DNA from: Atrina japonica
Lineage: Eukaryota; Mollusca; Bivalvia; Pterioida; Pinnidae
Reading direction: 5' to 3'
Assembly (NCBI GenBank): GCA_030159075.1
Contig: BROG01000006.1
Location: forward strand, 3,357,501 to 3,421,500
DNA length: 64,000 bases
A program made the position numbers and the translations under genes. The first letter of the stretch is position 1, and the number at the start of each line of letters is the position of its first letter. Positions 46,457 to 57,237 of this stretch are shown here, one piece after another. Under the pieces are notes generated by a model. That model did no database searches. It was not told the DNA's origin and saw only the letters and a list, made by a program, of their open reading frames with translations.

Positions 46457-47666
46457 TTATCATATGACTGGTGGACTTTCAGTCCGCTGATTGGTTGTAA
46501 CTATGACAATTGGTATTGATAAATCCGAATATTAATCATAGAAGCGCTACATTCATTTATTCGACAGTCCAGAGGGCCGTTGATTGTTATGTCACCCCTC
46601 GTGTTTCCATTCTTTCCCGATTTGTATTAGTGTATATGACTGGATGAATCAAATGCATCAACCAATGAAAAATCGGTTCTTATTTAACTGTCGCTCTTAG
46701 TCATTCATGAAAAAGGACAGCCTAAAGATTTTGAAAATCGTTTTGTGCAGGAGTTTAGCATTACATTTGAATTCAATTGTTTTGTTTTGTTTTGTTTTTC
46801 GAATTTTGGAATAGTCATATAATAATACAATTACTGACTTCAGTATCGGGTGACAAGGATTTATCAGTCCAAAAAAACATGATATTGACCTCGGCTTCGC
46901 CTCGGTCTATAACATGCTTCTTTGGACTGATAAATCCTTATGTCACCTTCAATTAAATTCAATTATTGTATAGTGTCATGGACCATGTTGAATCAAGTGT
47001 ATGGAAATAAGTCAAACAAATACTCTAACTTTATTCATGTTAGTCTGTTTTCATGAACTTTGGTACTATGTTTATAATATTTGAATAGCAGCGGAACTAA
47101 ACAATTGATGGTTTATTCGGGAAGTCTGTATCGAAAACGAAACTGGTCGGGGAAATGAAAGATATTACACAATTTTTGACTTTGGTTGAGGGAGAGACAT
47201 AAGGATTTATCAGTCCAAAGAAGCTTGATATTGACCGAGGTTAATATCATGTTTCTTTGGACTGATAAATCCTTATGTCAACCGACACTAAAGTCAGTAA
47301 TTTTTTATTATATGACTATTTCGAAATTCGAAACAAAAATCAATTTCGATTCACATTTAATGTTTAACACCTGCATAGAACGATTTTCAAAATATTTAGG
47401 CTGTTCTTTTTTCATGAATGATTAAGAGTGATGGTTAAATGAGAGCCACTTTTTCATTAGTTTATGCATTTGTTTCATCCAGTCATACACGCTTACACAA
47501 ATAGGAAAAGAACGGAAGCATGATAGGGCGACATAACAATCCACGGCCCTATGGATTGTCGAATGAATGAAAGTAGAGATTCTTCGATTGATACTCGGAT
47601 TTATCAATACAAATTTTCATAGTTACAACTAATCAGCGGACGGAAAATCCACGAGTCATAAAATTA
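46457..47666. mobile_element. 1.2-kb foldback element with about 480-bp imperfect inverted arms
   Basis: The left arm (46457 to about 46958) and right arm (47666 back to about 47192) share TCCGCTGATTGGTTGTAACT-like ends, TTTATTCGACA, GACTGGATGAA, CATTCATGAAAAA and TGAAAATCGTT. Each arm ends inside in its own hairpin built on AAGGATTTATCAGTCCAAA. No transposase is seen. It lies 157 bp upstream of the bursicon beta start. Confidence 0.8.
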
Positions 47667-47822
47667 GCATGGATATTAAATTTAATTTTTGAACTCGTAT
47701 TCCTTCATTTATAAAATAACGGACTGAAAAGTTATCCCTTTACCTAGAAAATGATATACCAGTGAGATAAATGAAAAGTTAGAATCGGTCTATTACATTT
47801 TGTACCTACTTTTTGTTTATAG

Positions 47823-48095
47823 ATGAAAATGATCAACATCAGACCTTTCCATTTACTTCATATATGTTTACTGTTATTGTCATGTACAACACAAAGCAAA
47901 GTATTGGGCCAAAGGAACAGAGGGTATTGCAACATGGAGGTGACGGAACTTAATGTTGTTCGTCGCTTGACTATAAACTACAACGGAGCAGAGCGCACAG
48001 TTGATTGCACAGCTAATGTCAATGTCAGTGAATGTGAGGGATCTTGTCACTCCAAAGTGTCACCCAGCGTTAATCGCTTTCCTGGATTTGATAAG
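47823..48095 (+). CDS. pburs: Bursicon beta subunit, coding exon 1
   Basis: Bursicon beta (partner of bursicon) is a secreted cystine-knot hormone subunit that pairs with bursicon alpha or itself. In arthropods the heterodimer activates an LGR-type receptor during cuticle tanning; the mollusc role is unknown to me. The exon encodes a signal peptide (hydrophobic HLLHICLLLLSC near residues 10-21) and the first four cysteines of the mature hormone, including the knot signature CEGSC. It is 91 codons, phase 0, ending at AAG/GTAATT. The ATG at 47823 directly follows TTTATAG, so it may sit at the start of a spliced exon. Confidence 0.9.
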
Positions 48096-48117
48096 GTAAT
48101 TCAATGTAAAACGTAAA

Positions 48118-48297
48118 TATACAGTCAAACATGTCTATAAAAGCCACTAATGGGAACAGGAAAGAGTGGCCATTATGAACAGGTGACTTTTATAAAGAGC
48201 TTTTTTCAATATAAAAACGGTTAACAAAGGTAGCTTTATACAGAAGTATAGAAGGCCCGTTATATAGAAGAAGCGTTACGTGCAAGTTTTACTGTAG
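48118..48297. mobile_element. MITE-like element in the bursicon beta intron
   Basis: It starts ATACAGTCAAACATGTCTAT and ends GTGCAAGTTTTACTGTA, imperfect inverses of each other. The ends resemble those at 674 and 21314. Confidence 0.5.
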
Positions 48298-48984
48298 TAA
48301 AATATAATGTATTATGACTTGTGTGATGTAAGGCAGCAATGACAGTTATTGACTGGAAGTGTCGATTTAATGGTGTAAAGTAAGGCATGGTGATACACTG
48401 GGTAGCTTGCTTCAGATTAGGACTGGAAATTTGTAGATGTCTATTACAAAAATTAAATGGTGACGTATGCATAATCTTCGCCTTTATCTCCTCTTTATGA
48501 CTACGAACCAAAAAACAAGTGTAACTATCTTTACTTAATAATAGTAAATTTAGTAGAAAACCCTCTAAATGTGAATCACCTCAATACCAGATATCTAAAT
48601 TTGATGTGCTTAATATGTTGTTGGTTGAAACTTCTAGGCAAGACCGTATAATTAAAACTGAATAATGTAAAATATATGTTCTAATATTGTTAAAATATCT
48701 TATCTTTGTCTTTTTATAATGGAATGGACGAAGAATAAATATTTTCTTATAATGGACTTCGAGTTTCTATTATTCCTTAACGTTCTTCATTATACTTCAA
48801 ATAAAGCGGGTTTCGAAACAACGGGTATCAATTTATTTTTACATTGTGACCTGCATAGTCGACGTTTTTGTGTTAAGGTTTATTGTATAACGTATCACAA
48901 AATCGTTTATCAGGTCCAAATTCATTTTAATGCAATATGTTACGTGGTTAGAAAATTAATTGCTGAAAACATATTTAAAAATAA

Positions 48985-49240
48985 CATAAACGAACATTAA
49001 CAAGGTTGCTACGGTCGGTATAATAGCCTTGTTAGCGATTACTCTGTTTCTCTAAATGAACTGTTGAGTAACCTGTTTGATAACGGTTGTTGAGCCGTCT
49101 CTACCAATTATTATGAGGATTTGTTCCTCACTTATTGCATGTGAATTTATTTAGTCAGTTAATAGTGTTGCCTGTTTAGCCAAAAATAAATACTAGTTAA
49201 CACCTGTTAGACAAGTTTTAGCCAGGTGTTAGTCTTGAAG
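48985..49240 (+). mobile_element. Naiad-type PLE fragment: end of RT frame and 3' flank
   Basis: It contains GGTCGGTATAATAGCCTTGT, GCGATTACTCTGTTTCTCTA, TGAACTGTTGAGTAACCTGT and TGTTGAGCCGTCTCTACCAA, parallel to 54659-54760. It ends right beside the CTT microsatellite. Confidence 0.8.
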
Positions 49241-49245
49241 TTCAA

Positions 49246-49339
49246 GTTCTTCTTCCTCTTCTTCTTCTTCATTCTTCTTCTTCTTCTTCTTCTTCATTCT
49301 TCTTCTTCTTCTTCTTCTTCTTCTTCTTCTTCTTCTTCT
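49246..49339. repeat. (CTT)n microsatellite
   Basis: About 30 CTT units interrupted by two CATT and some CCT variants. The arginine/lysine-rich minus-strand frame over it is an artefact. Confidence 0.95.
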
Positions 49340-49884
49340 ATCGAAAGAACGGCCAAAAACTGGACTCCAGGTGAAGAAACTAACAATCTGAAGTCGATGT
49401 AATCCTATGTGGTATATCTTAAAACTCTGTAACACAGTTATATTTAAAAAGTAAAATAGCAACCCTACCGTTGTTTGTTGTCGTTGTGGAAATACTTAAC
49501 GTTTAACATTTTCGACTTCGTCACCAAAATTACTGGACGAATTTCATATTTCATACAAAGTTGACATCAAGCACCCTTGGATTAAGGGCACTAAGAAGAG
49601 TTTAAAAGAAGAGTTATGGTCCCTTTAAAGGGATAATTAAAAAAAAAGATGGGTACATTAAAATTTTCTGAAGATAAACTAAGTCATGAATCCCCGATTT
49701 ATGCAGAAACTTTAACCAATAGTACATACTCTATTCTGTCCCTAGGGCACTTTGTGATTTAGGGCGTTAAAATGATATAAAATGATAATATAAAATTAAA
49801 TTCAAGCATGAAATAAAAATTTATGTTTATTCCTATCTTTATCCACTGTGGAATAAGTATGTGACTTCTATTCATATGAATTAA

Positions 49885-50002
49885 AAAGTTCATTAGAATG
49901 AGACAAATTAGATATACAAATGGTCTCAGCATGAAGAACAATTGCGAATCCCAAACAGTATAGGACCAGGTGTCCGGAAGGAGTCAGCTTCCTCTGTCTT
50001 AG
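49885..50002 (-). mobile_element. PLE 3' UTR remnant (second module)
   Basis: ACAAATTAGATATACAAATG, GTCTCAGCATGAAGAACAAT, AATCCCAAACAG and GACCAGGTGTCCGGAAGGAG match the inverse of 45545-45650. Confidence 0.65.
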
Positions 50003-50317
50003 AAAATCAAATACATTTAACATCATTGAAAAGTTACACTGAAACTTTTTCCTTGATGCCTGATAGACAATCATGGGGGATTATTTTTATCTATTTGTCT
50101 ATTTGGCCCCATCATTTCAAGCAGTGGTAAAATATATTGAGAACAACTGAGATCCAAACCTCAAAACCATATGGTTTCTCGTTTCTTGTGCCAAAAGCAA
50201 AGAGTTCTAGTTTCATACACTTCCTGTTGTGAAGAGACACTACACATGAAACATGTACATGTGCTTACCGTAGAGAAGGCCATCAGAATATACGAACATA
50301 ATGGATATTTTGTTGTT

Positions 50318-50575
50318 TTACTTTTTAGATTAATATACAATAACAAAAAAGAAGAGATATACACAGGCGTAAAAATTCTTAAATTCCTATTTATTTTGTG
50401 AAAATTGCTTGAGAAACCCTTTTTCAATTGCAAATGATTAGTACAATGTATTTGTAAATGAATACCAACCACACTGGACCTGACCTTATCTTCACAACAG
50501 ATAAAGGAATATAAGATTAAAAGTAGAACAAATTCGAAATAATGTTTTTTGGTAAATACAGCTAGTTCCCCTTTT
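50318..50575. repeat. Dispersed repeat, copy related to 46033-46372
   Basis: The same block order and the same CACTGGACCTGACCTTAT run as at 46033. It is in the bursicon beta intron. Confidence 0.65.
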
Positions 50576-51054
50576 ATGATAAAGCATTAGATGCTCACTG
50601 TGCTTAAGTATTTTAGAAGTGTCATTCAATACAGAAATTATTAAGGTCAATACAAGTATTTATATAACATCAAAAGCAATATTCATCTTGCCTTATGTGC
50701 TCGATAAAGTATAAGTTATAAATTATTGGCTTTACGACGAAGATATCAATAATTTTAAAATATTGACTCTAAAGTTTGCAATTTGCTGTCTTAAATCTAA
50801 ATAACCTACATACATGACAAAGACTGTAAATAACTATAATTATTATAAGTCAGTTACGAAGAAACAAAGAAAGAAAGTTAAAGTTAACACAAATAGGCAT
50901 CTGGTTATTATGTCATATGTTGGAAATTAACACCAAAAAAGAAACGTTAGTCATGTTCGTTTTCAATTATTGTTATGTCGGTTAATTCTTACTTAATCAT
51001 CTTAATTTACACTATAATGACATGCTTTTAAGTATTGTGAATTATATTTTACAG

Positions 51055-51204
51055 GAGTGTCGTTGCTGCAGAGAAGGTGGTCTTGTTTCAAAAGTAATAA
51101 CACTTGAGGAATGTTTTGACGGAAGTGATTACCTTCCAAATGTTAGACCGACGTCATGGATAAAGGAACCGATTAATTGCTCTTGTCAGACTTGTAGAAA
51201 TTAA
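51055..51204 (+). CDS. pburs: Bursicon beta subunit, coding exon 2
   Basis: It follows TATATTTTACAG and joins exon 1 in phase 0. It encodes ECRCCREGG, VITLEECFDG and the terminal knot cysteines CSCQTC, then stops at TAA. The two exons give 140 residues and exactly 11 mature cysteines; arthropod bursicon beta is about the same length with the same count. The CCRE-x6-ITL-x2-C motif separates beta from alpha. AATAAA at 51293 is a likely poly(A) signal. No bursicon alpha gene is visible in the window. Confidence 0.92.
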   Translation, partial: ECRCCREGGLVSKVITLEECFDGSDYLPNVRPTSWIKEPINCSCQTCRN

Positions 51205-51809
51205 GACATCTTTGAATATCTTCAGACAAATTATTGTATTTTCAAGAAAATCATCAGTTTCGGAAATTAGATAGACTATTGTACATTAAAATAATAAATC
51301 ACGGAAGACTTTTCAAAGATCGCAATATATAATGGTATCTGATTTCTTCTGGTGCAGTTCTAATTGGCGTGTCTTAATAGAAATAATTTGATGCTAAAGG
51401 TTTGTTGCGGATAAAACGGAAACATACATCAAAACAACAGAGCTGAAGGCACAGAAGATAATCATGGTGGTTTGTATTTCAATCTAACTGCAACTCAATT
51501 ACAAATTTTGATAGAAGTACAAATTAAGGTCAGAGTATTGATAGGACGAAACAGTGGAAAAACAAACATAGGAACAAAAGAAGAAACACTGCTTATTGAA
51601 TTACACCTAGTACCTGGTATTTCGGTAGCAGATTAGTAATATTTGGCACTGATAACACCATTTAAATTTCCAATTTTTCTAAAGCTAAGATAGTCATCTT
51701 TTTACAGTGGTTACTCTTAGACGGATTTCGGCTATACTTTTAGATTTATTATTTAGCCTTGTATGATACCACCTTCTCTTTAGAAAATACACATACATTT
51801 GAAATTGGA

Positions 51810-51853
51810 GCTCAACTGATGAAGTCTAATTGACAAAAACGATCGTCTTGAGC
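51810..51853 (+). ncRNA. Hammerhead-ribozyme-like motif, copy 3, before the PLE frame
   Basis: GCTCAA/TTGAGC stem I, an intact CTGATGA, GTC-TAATT-GAC stem II, then AAAAC where GAAAC is expected, GATC and GTC. It lies 40 bp upstream of the endonuclease frame. The single core change differs from those in the other two copies. Confidence 0.5.
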
Positions 51854-51892
51854 ATTATAACTTTGGTATTTTGTTTACAATTTAACATTTGT

Positions 51893-52494
51893 ACAGTCAA
51901 AAGATGACCAGTTATGGTATAAACATAATAATGCTTATGTTCCCATAAAAAATTGTCAGATTCCACTTGACGACATTTTTGATAGTTCATTTTCAAATAA
52001 TATGCCAACAATTTCTAAATGTTCTGTCAAAAATTGTAAAACATGTCATATATTAATAACGGATCAAGTGTTCACTAGCAATCTGACAAATAAGCATTAC
52101 AACACCAGAAGCTGGGATCATCTGGACTGCAAATCATCTAACGTTGTTTACGGAATTTAGTGTACCTTGTGTGGTTTGATTTATGTTGGCGAAACTAAGG
52201 GGCCCTTAAATAAAAGAGTATCTGGTCATCGATTCGAGATTAATAATTGGGGTAACCAGATACTCTATCGACATTTCAACTCTCCTGACCATTCCATCTT
52301 GTCTATGAGAGCGTATAATTGAAAAAATATACCACTGGACCAACAATCCCACCTTGAGTACCCCCTTCCGTAGACAATGTGAAGGATTTTGGATTAAACA
52401 GCTTGGCACTGCATATCCCTATGGATGTAACGATAATATCCAAAGTGTAGACAATCTATCAAGCCCACTGTGTAATGGTGTTAATGTGATGTAA
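51893..52494 (+). pseudogene. PLE GIY-YIG endonuclease domain (broken)
   Basis: The frame reads KCSVKNCKTCHILIT, CKSSNVVYGI, then an in-frame TAG followed by CTLCGLIYVGETKGPLNKR and VSGHRFEINNWGNQILYRHF with SPDHS. The YG-x9-YVG core, the paired cysteines and the two histidines (CCHH) typical of PLE endonucleases are visible. A frameshift near 52320 moves the homology to the next frame (FWIKQLGTAYPYGCNDNI), which ends at TAA near 52494. The start is unclear and may be truncated. Confidence 0.8.
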
Positions 52495-53374
52495 CTTTTT
52501 AATTCTAACGTAAGACGTAAACGAAGTCACGGACATCGTTCATACAACCGACCCTACATACATGATGTCACTTTTTCATCTCTTTTACCTTACGTTAACA
52601 AAAAATTGGGTCTTCATCACATTCGCAGCAAACTTGATTGTTCCTTTTACAAATCTCAATAAACTTTTTCAAGAAGCAAGAATGAACCCCTACACGGATT
52701 CTTCAACCCCAGAATACATACTGAACTCCATTATAATGGACATCGCGTATCACAGACTGTTTAAGCCTGCACGCGTTACAAACGATGACTGTTCTGAACA
52801 GAAACGTCTTTTCCTTAAACTTAAATTTACAAATAAAGGCATAGACGCTTTAAACATTGGCAATGTTCTAAATCACAAAAAAAGTTCAGTCCTGTATTCC
52901 ACCATATTTTAAACTGAAGACCACGCCTTGCATTTCATATAGCTATACACCAAGCATCGCATCCAAGCTATTCAATTACAAACAGGTTTTGCAGTGCCTA
53001 GCAACAACCATCTTCTACACAACACTGTCACATGTTCATGTGCTTCATCTCCTTTCAAATACAATACTATCGGGCATGTCATTACCGGCGACGTTTCTAT
53101 TGTTGAAAATGAAAGCCTCAAAATTCTTATTTTAAGGGGCCCTAAATACCGGGAAGCCCGTTCCTTTAATTGGCGTCAGAATTTCAGTTTAGTTATGGAT
53201 TCTGTCGAAGATTATGCCAGACGATGGGCCAAACATGAAGACGTAGAACCAGACACTTTGTCTGAATGGCTGAAAGCCATACGATGGTTGATAAAATCTC
53301 GTATTCGAAAACTTAAAGGGACTATGAAAACACGTTATCCCTCTGTATTTAATGATCCAGAAGTAGTAACTTAA
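52494..53374 (+). pseudogene. PLE connector and CxC linker (broken)
   Basis: The region reads SLLPYVNKKLGLHHIRSKL, then after a shift STPEYILNSIIMDIAYHRLF and KLKFTNKGIDALNIGN, and after another shift near 52885 SYTPSIASKLFNYKQVLQ. The final frame has VTCSCASSPFKYNTIGHVIT (the CxC motif) and MDSVEDYARRWAKHEDVEP. It ends in a TAA after the motif PSVFNDPEVVT. Confidence 0.78.
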
Positions 53375-54737
53375 CCGGATAGGTTACATGACCAATATGT
53401 ACTGGTACCAGCAGACAAAGCCTCAAATAATATAGTTTTTATTTGTAAGGCACATTACTATAATTGTTTATTAGAAGAACTTGGGTTTAATACGAATTCT
53501 GGAAATCCTACATACACACGTAGCTCACTTTCAAAGGACGAGATCCTTCAAAATCACGTGTCCGTATTACGCTCATTTGATATACCTACAACGGATACCG
53601 ATTTCGAGCTACCATATTTATACTGGATACCTAAACTTCATAAAACCCCATATAAGCAAAGATACATAGCAGGATCCAGCAAATGTTCTACCAAATCTTT
53701 ATCTTTACTCCTTACCAAGATATTGACAGCCGTTAAGGAGAAACTTCAACAATACTTATTCCAGAAGCGGTGTAAATCAAATGTGGATACTTAAAAATTC
53801 TAAACAGCTTTTAGAAAATTTGAAGGCACATAATTTTTCTCGAATTCACAGTATCAAAACTTATGACTTCTCTACTCTTTACACTACTATTCCACATAAA
53901 AAAATAAAAGAAAGACTTTTCAGCATCATAGACAACTGCTTTTTCACTAAAGGTGGTACCCGAAAATTTAAATATCTAGTGATTGGCTATCAGGATACTT
54001 ATTTCGTCAAACACCACTCTTGCTTCTACACATAAATATACTGAAGTTGATATAAAAACATGCTGGAATTTCTAATAGACAATATATTTGTAATGTTCGG
54101 AGACGTGGTCTTTCAACAAACTGTCGGCATTCCTATGGGAACCAATTGTGCGCCTTTATTGGCCGACCTGTTCCTTTATTCATACGAAGCAGACTTCATT
54201 CAGAAACTGCTGAATCAAAAGAAGAAAAAGTTAGCGGTGTCCTTTAATTTGACATTTAGATATATCGACGACGTTTTGTCAATTAATAATGACAATTTGC
54301 ATACATATGTCAATGCGATATATCCCAGCGAACTGGAAATTAAAGATACAACAGAATCAATCGCACACGCTTCATACTTAGACATTTTACTTAATATAAA
54401 CACAGACGGGAAATTAGCAACTAAGCTATACGATAAACGCGACAATTTCGGCTTTCCCATCGTAAATTTTCCACATTTAAGTAGTAATATCCCTCAGTCC
54501 CCCGCATATGGAGTTTATATTTCACAAATGATCCGATATGCCAGGGCGTGCACAACATATGAAGATTTCATATACAGACGTAAACTACTCACTGACAAAT
54601 TATTGACACAGGGATATCGAAAACCGCGTTTAATGTCAACGTTCCGCAAATTTTATGGTCGGTATAATAGTCTTGTTTGCGACTACTCTGTTTCACTAAG
54701 TGAAATGTTGAGTTGCCTTTTCGTTGGTGGTTGTTGA
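53375..54737 (+). pseudogene. PLE reverse transcriptase (broken)
   Basis: The first frame continues past the TAA at 53372 and gives DQYVLVPADKASNNIVF and ELPYLYWIPKLHKTPYKQRY. A frameshift near 53785 leads to IKTYDFSTLYTTIPHKKIK. Another near 54025 leads to VFQQTVGIPMGTNCAPLLAD and FRYIDDVLSIN, the catalytic YIDD box. The final 225-codon frame is intact to its TGA at 54735-54737 and ends RKFYGRYNSLVCDYSVS. At least four disruptions make the copy inactive. Confidence 0.88.
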
Positions 54738-54965
54738 GACGTCTGTACCAATTGTGACGAGGATACACTCCTCACGTGTTTCATTGGACTTGACTGTGGA
54801 CTGATGGCGGGTGTGACCGGTCGACAGTGGATGCTTACTCCTCCATGCCACCTGATCCCACCTCTTGGTTTCCAGAGGTCCGTGTTTGTCCATTTTTAAC
54901 GGATTTGTATCTATGTCCTGGACATTCTACTGATTTATACTTTGGTATCTGAAATTTTTATATAT

Positions 54966-55827
54966 TTCTCGCACGGAATCTTGAGACAATATATTTACGT
55001 TCAGAAAAGCAGCACTGTTCTTAATTGTAACGTGGTTAATTTGTATTTCATAATGTCATACTAAATTGCATTTTGTTTTGTGTTAATGAAATATGTTGGA
55101 CTACTTAGATCCTTTCTTGAAATGTCAATTATATTATATTGCTAAACAACTGCTCTTTATTAACAAAAGAAAAATAATCTTTACATCTATAGGTCACAAA
55201 TAGCACTTGGGTTAATGATACATGGCGTTAATATTCTCTAATACGTTCATAGTACAGACTGCCTTTTATCCCTCCCCAGTTCCGCGAAATAAAGAAACCA
55301 CGATCGTGTCTGGAAAATTAAAAGAAAAACTTGGAAATAATAACACGTGCAATTTAACACCTAAACAGTTTTGTGTTTAAACACTTAGACGATGTAGACA
55401 CACATCGAGATAAAATTTTTCTATAGTTTTAAAAATAGAGTGGATAAATACATATAGTAAATATAAATATTCCTTGGCACAGAGTAATAGTGTCAAAAAT
55501 AGGTTGAAAATATCACACTTGTTTGTATTTTATTCCGTAAGCGATTTCGCCTGTAAGCGCTTCAGAGAGACTGGCGATAATGGGTTTGTTACATCACTTG
55601 AATTGAATGGGGACAACCGAATAAAACATATTGTGTAGATAATTCATTTTGTTGTATATATCAATTGGGCTGATATTTGAGCTTATTTAAAGAGCACCCT
55701 AGGTGAAAATAATGATTTATAGAACTCCCGGTCTATATTGAGATATAGACGAGAAACTGCAAAACTCACCTTTATAAGTCGCTCAAGTAGCCAGAAGGAC
55801 TTCATGTGACGTCAGGGATTGTAGTCG
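54966..55827. other. Spacer with a small copy of sequence from the next element
   Basis: 55699-55764 contains CTAGGTGAAAATAATGATTT, AGAACTCCCGGTCT and GAGAAACTGCAAAAC, which match 58291-58392 with the middle missing. I recognise nothing else. Confidence 0.5.
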
Positions 55828-57091
55828 TAGTCCAGTAGAAATAACCCCAAAAAATCGAAAAGGTCAAAAAAATTGCAACAGAATTTATTTTTGCGGCATT
55901 CAATCCCGAAAGGGTCCCTCCGAAACATACTAAAAGTTTACCAAAATCAACGATGGGAAAATTGTTGAAATCGCCCCTGATTTTGGTAGCATGATCACAT
56001 GATAGGCATGTCTAAATAAGGGGGTAGGGATAGAAAAAATTCCATAGAATTTGTTATAGTCATAGATATGCACGAATGTGGTATCAATTTGTTGCAAACT
56101 GAAGTACCCTTCTACCTACAGTAAGTATTATGAATTACAGTTTGAAATGACGTCATAGTAAATACTCGAATCACGTGAATTTTTTAAAAAAACGAAATGA
56201 CGTAATCAAAATGTCGATTTTTTTCCAATCAGCTCTCCTACGATCAATATAAATCTTAGCAATCATGCTTAAATTGATGGCCATGTACCCCCTAAAAACA
56301 TATCGAGGCAATAGATGAATGGTAGATTAGGAATTGAAAAAAATAAATCCACATTAAAACTCAGGCAGCAGGAGATGAAAATCGACCATACTCTGTCATT
56401 GATCTGAACATAACACTGACACATATATGGTGTAGTCTTTTAGTTTTATAATGTTTGTATTCCTTACATATTCATTCCACAGCTAGACAATTTCGTTAGT
56501 TGGACTGTGTTGTTATAAATATATTCAATCCAATAGTCTGGTCGCAAAACGATTAAATTTGAGGAAGTTTGCGAAATTATTGGGTAGAAGTTGAGGTCTA
56601 AAAAGCGCCAGGACTGCATACACTGCATTGTGTTATGTTCGAGGCACTTGTTTGACAGACGAAAAGACAGATCTGATGGAGCAAATATATGTACTAGTAG
56701 TCTGTGGAATAATATTGCTGAAGTGCATACCAAATGTGATTGAGAATTACACACATTCGACTCCTCGTTGTATCTGCAAATACAGTTCTTCAAGCTTTGC
56801 TCTGAAAGAGTAGTGTATGTGTATGCTGCTAGTTGAGCATTTTCTGAACTGTGGTCTAGATTTGACAACTCTGTCTTTTAGACTGACGCAAAAATGTCCG
56901 AAACTAGTTTACAAAACAAGATACAATTTGTATATTGTGTCAGAAGAAATATTGTAACTGGCAGTTCTTCTGATGTGGTGGTTGTTTCTTGGCACGAAAG
57001 GGTGTGCTGGATTTAACAAAGCGATGTAGTGAACGGACAGCAGTGTTCATGCCAATGTTGGGCAAAAAATTCACAAGGTCTGTAGGCAACG

Positions 57092-57235
57092 ATGGTGCAA
57101 CCCAAAATACATTGCCAGTGGAGCCCTAATGTTTCTGTGGATGAGGCAGCATCTGTTAGCAGATTGAGGTCCAAGGAAACTTTTGATTTTAAAAGTGATT
57201 GCATCTTCTGTGGTACATCTGCCCAGTGTGGGTGA
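57092..57235 (+). pseudogene. Broken gene of a repetitive invertebrate family, N-terminal part
   Basis: It reads SPNVSVDEAASVSRLRSKE and FDFKSDCIFCGTSAQC and then stops at TGA. From memory of invertebrate proteomes, a CxxCG finger with FNFK-type sequence before it opens a large uncharacterised family. The longer minus-strand frame over 57013-57327 is a shadow. The function is unknown. Confidence 0.5.
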
Positions 57236-57237
57236 CA

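Larger units (their letters stand above)
51605..54965 (+). mobile_element. Naiad-type Penelope-like element, longest copy (inactive)
   Basis: The order is a non-coding leader with a hammerhead-like motif (51605-51885), GIY-YIG endonuclease (about 51893-52320), CxC linker (near 53030) and reverse transcriptase (about 53200-54737), then a 3' UTR with the module shared by the other fragments. An N-terminal endonuclease and a CxC linker are the published marks of Naiad elements, as opposed to classical Penelope elements with a C-terminal endonuclease. The GG-TATCTGA-TTTTT 3' end agrees with 28503. Confidence 0.85.

Noticed and set aside
49229..49462. Arginine/lysine/glutamate-rich minus-strand protein
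   Set aside because: It is a translation of the CTT microsatellite.
51893..54737. Selenocysteine-encoding Naiad, as reported for clams
   Set aside because: The in-frame stops I can place are TAG, TAA and frameshift-linked TGA. None sits at a position where the family would have a conserved cysteine, so decay explains them.
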